Assembly: GCF_900182815.1 (NCBI RefSeq)
Contig: NZ_FXUA01000003.1
Span: forward strand, 620,001 to 684,000
Reading direction: 5' to 3'
Source: Algoriphagus winogradskyi
Lineage (GTDB): Bacteria > Bacteroidota > Bacteroidia > Cytophagales > Cyclobacteriaceae
DNA length: 64,000 nt
Both the position numbers and the translations under genes were made by a program. This document shows, piece by piece, positions 62,218 through 64,000 of this stretch (its first letter is position 1; every line of letters starts with the position of its first letter). Under the pieces are notes generated by a model. It was not told the origin of the DNA, searched no databases, and was given only the letters and a program-made list of their open reading frames with translations.

Positions 62218-62862
62218 ATGGAATTTATCGATCCAGCTCTTTTAACCTATTGTGAAAATCACAGCAGTGAGGAAGATCTTCTGCTTCAAAAAATCACACG
62301 TGAAACGCAGGCAAAAGTGATGATGCCCCGGATGATCTCCGGACATTTGCAAGGGAAAATGCTGGAACTTTTCGCCAAAATGCAAAATCCAAAAACTATT
62401 CTTGAAATTGGCACCTACACTGGCTATTCAGGGATTTGCCTAGCTAGAGGATTGAAAAAAGGTGGAAAGTTAATTACGCTGGACATCAATGATGAGCTGG
62501 AGACGATGGTCCGTGGATTTTTTGATGAAAGTGGACTTGCCGGCCAAATCGATTACCGGTTGGGAAATGCGCTCGAAATTATACCTGAACTTACGGGCCC
62601 TTTTGACATGGTGTTTATTGACGCTGACAAAATCAATTACGGAAAGTATTACGACTTGATCATCGATAAGATGAATCCTGGAGGGATTATCCTTGCAGAC
62701 AATGTGCTTTGGTCAGGTAAAATCCTAGTCGAGAAAGGCAAGAAAATAGACAAGGACACCCAAGCTTTATTGGACTTCAATGCGATGGTTCAAAACGACC
62801 CAAGAGTCGAAAACGCACTTCTCCCAATTCGGGATGGAGTAATGATTGCAAGAAAAATCTAG
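62218..62862 (+). CDS. SAM-dependent O-methyltransferase (class I, COMT-like)
   Basis: 214 residues, O-methyltransferase family 3. Motif I is LEIGTYTGYSGICLA (about 61-75); TLDINDE (motif for the ribose) follows; DMVFIDADKINYGKYYD (about 133-149) and ILADNVLWSGK (about 158-168) carry the Mg/substrate ligands. Relatives methylate catechols or, as TrmR, 5-hydroxyuridine in tRNA; the substrate here is open. The gene follows the M16 peptidase by 2 bases. Confidence 0.9.
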   Translation: MEFIDPALLTYCENHSSEEDLLLQKITRETQAKVMMPRMISGHLQGKMLELFAKMQNPKTILEIGTYTGYSGICLARGLKKGGKLITLDINDELETMVRGFFDESGLAGQIDYRLGNALEIIPELTGPFDMVFIDADKINYGKYYDLIIDKMNPGGIILADNVLWSGKILVEKGKKIDKDTQALLDFNAMVQNDPRVENALLPIRDGVMIARKI

Positions 62863-62928
62863 CCGAAACGAAAAGGGGAATCATTTTTGCTAAAATGAGT
62901 CAGAATCGATGATGAAAGCCTTTTTCGA

Positions 62929-64000
62929 ATGAAAATCAACAGTACCCCTTACCTTCTTTTCATCCTGCTAGTGTTTTTTGGCCAAGAGTCCATGGCCCAA
63001 ATACCGCAAGTACCTGCGGAATTGGAGTTTGCAGATCTAATCGTACGAATAAATCCCCAGGCTAGACGTGAAATCCAGCTTGACGTAGATGCACAATACA
63101 GAAATCCTTCCTATTTCAAAGTAAAGCAGGATAGAGTCAATTTATATATGCCGATTATCGAGCGGGAACTTCGGAATGCAGGCGTACCTGTAGATCTAAA
63201 ATACCTTGCTATTCAAGAAAGTAGTCTGATCGGAGATGCTGTTTCTACTTCTAATGCAGTTGGTTTTTGGCAGTTTAAGCAAGGAACAGCAGAGGAGGTT
63301 TTTCTAAGAGTAGATAACCAAATCGATGATCGAAAAAATATTGTCTCATCAACTAAAGGAGCTGCACTCTATTTACAGAAGCATAATAACACCTTCGACA
63401 ACTGGATGTGCGCTTTGGTTTCTTACCAAATGGGTTTGGGAGGAGCGAAAGCCTATTTTGGGACTCAATACAATGGCAAGCAGATCGTAGATGTAGACCG
63501 AAATACACATTGGTATTTTAAAAAATTCTTGGCTCACAAAATCGCTTTTGGAAGCCAAACCACCTCATTTACCAGCAGTGGTCAATACATGGTGGAAGAG
63601 CGAGTTCAAGGGCCTACCACTCTGGCTGCTTTGGCCAAGAAGTATGGGGTGACAGAAAAGCATTTAGAAGAATATAATCTCTGGACTAAAAACGGAAAAA
63701 TCCCAGGCGACAGAGTTTATACTGTAGTATATGTACGTGATGGATCAGCACCGATTCAGCAGGCAATCATCACCGAATCAAAACCTGTTAGCCAAAGTTC
63801 TAACTCGACCACTACTTCTACTTCACCTGCTTATCAACAAGCTAATTCCTTCCCGAGAATCTCTGGAAACACGACCAAAGCTTCACAGCCAGACCAGATT
63901 ACCGTGAACAATCTTGATGGTGTACAAGCTGCTCAATCCACTACACAAAGTACATTCTCAGATCGAGTGGGTATTAGAGAAAATAAATTGAGAAGGCTAA
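62929..64000 (+). CDS. lytic transglycosylase with LysM domain, MltD-like (partial)
   Basis: About 357 residues are in the window; the 3' end lies beyond. The signal peptide (TPYLLFILLVFFGQESMAQ) predicts export. The SLT domain (about 75-210) has the catalytic Glu in LAIQESSLIGDAVS (about 93) and the GFWQFKQGTAEE motif, then LVSYQMGLGGAK. A LysM domain follows (about 223-265, YMVEERVQGPTTLAALAKKYG). A Ser/Thr/Gln-rich linker is reached before the edge, probably leading to more LysM. The enzyme cleaves peptidoglycan glycan strands to anhydro-muropeptides in the periplasm. Confidence 0.92.
   Translation, partial: MKINSTPYLLFILLVFFGQESMAQIPQVPAELEFADLIVRINPQARREIQLDVDAQYRNPSYFKVKQDRVNLYMPIIERELRNAGVPVDLKYLAIQESSLIGDAVSTSNAVGFWQFKQGTAEEVFLRVDNQIDDRKNIVSSTKGAALYLQKHNNTFDNWMCALVSYQMGLGGAKAYFGTQYNGKQIVDVDRNTHWYFKKFLAHKIAFGSQTTSFTSSGQYMVEERVQGPTTLAALAKKYGVTEKHLEEYNLWTKNGKIPGDRVYTVVYVRDGSAPIQQAIITESKPVSQSSNSTTTSTSPAYQQANSFPRISGNTTKASQPDQITVNNLDGVQAAQSTTQSTFSDRVGIRENKLRRL

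Overview
The window looks like chromosome of a Bacteroidota bacterium, most probably order Cytophagales, family Cyclobacteriaceae (Algoriphagus-like). This rests on a SusC/SusD pair, many lipoproteins with a Bacteroidota-style lipobox, TAnnTTTG-type promoter boxes, few Shine-Dalgarno sequences, moderate AT content, and close matches in style to Cytophagales proteins. Genus is an inference from protein flavour, not a computed placement. No rRNA, tRNA, CRISPR array, transposase or integrase was seen.

Layout. 1-6 kb: the 5' part of a GMC oxidoreductase, a small acidic protein, an M23 peptidase lipoprotein with a membrane-protein neighbour, a small lipoprotein and a sorbosone-dehydrogenase-like lipoprotein. 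6.2-10.3 kb: a non-homologous end-joining operon of lipid kinase, Ku and LigD. 10.4-16 kb: surE, a small TIM-barrel protein that seems to lack its catalytic acid/base, and a 1195-residue histidine kinase with about seven PAS domains. 16.1-20.7 kb: a SusC/SusD pair with no glycoside hydrolase beside it. 20.9-24 kb: stress-type genes (SDR dehydrogenase, a small Lys-rich protein, mscL) and a MacB-like permease. 24.1-27.8 kb: a tightly packed operon lpxK - putative porin - miaE. 27.8-30.2 kb: a NIF3-like protein, a coiled-coil zinc-ribbon protein and a small secreted protein. 30.2-34.2 kb: a phosphatase, then menaquinone genes (hotdog thioesterase, menF, menD). 34.2-44 kb: a membrane-bound XRE regulator, then a LysR regulator divergent from the histidine-utilisation genes hutH, hutI, hutU and hutG, with a Uma2 gene in opposite orientation between hutU and hutG. 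44-49.7 kb: an FAH-fold AraD1 protein with a GlcD-GlcF fusion dehydrogenase, and a YdcF protein. 49.8-57.5 kb: an accessory block of an AAA ATPase, a HipBA toxin-antitoxin pair with operator-like repeats, a DUF4011 helicase with a degenerate nuclease-like tail, and an SDR gene directly abutting the helicase. 57.7-64 kb: rlmD, a conserved small protein, Xaa-Pro aminopeptidase, M16 peptidase, O-methyltransferase and a lytic transglycosylase running off the window.

How the genes work together. Ku and LigD form a two-protein double-strand-break repair system. The men genes make the head group of menaquinone. The hut genes take histidine to glutamate plus formamide, probably under the divergent LysR protein, whose likely operator lies in the shared promoter region. 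The best place to look for something new is the 49.8-57.5 kb accessory block. Second are the catalytically altered TIM-barrel protein at 11.5 kb and several unexplained intergenic repeat families around the hut genes and at 48-49 kb.
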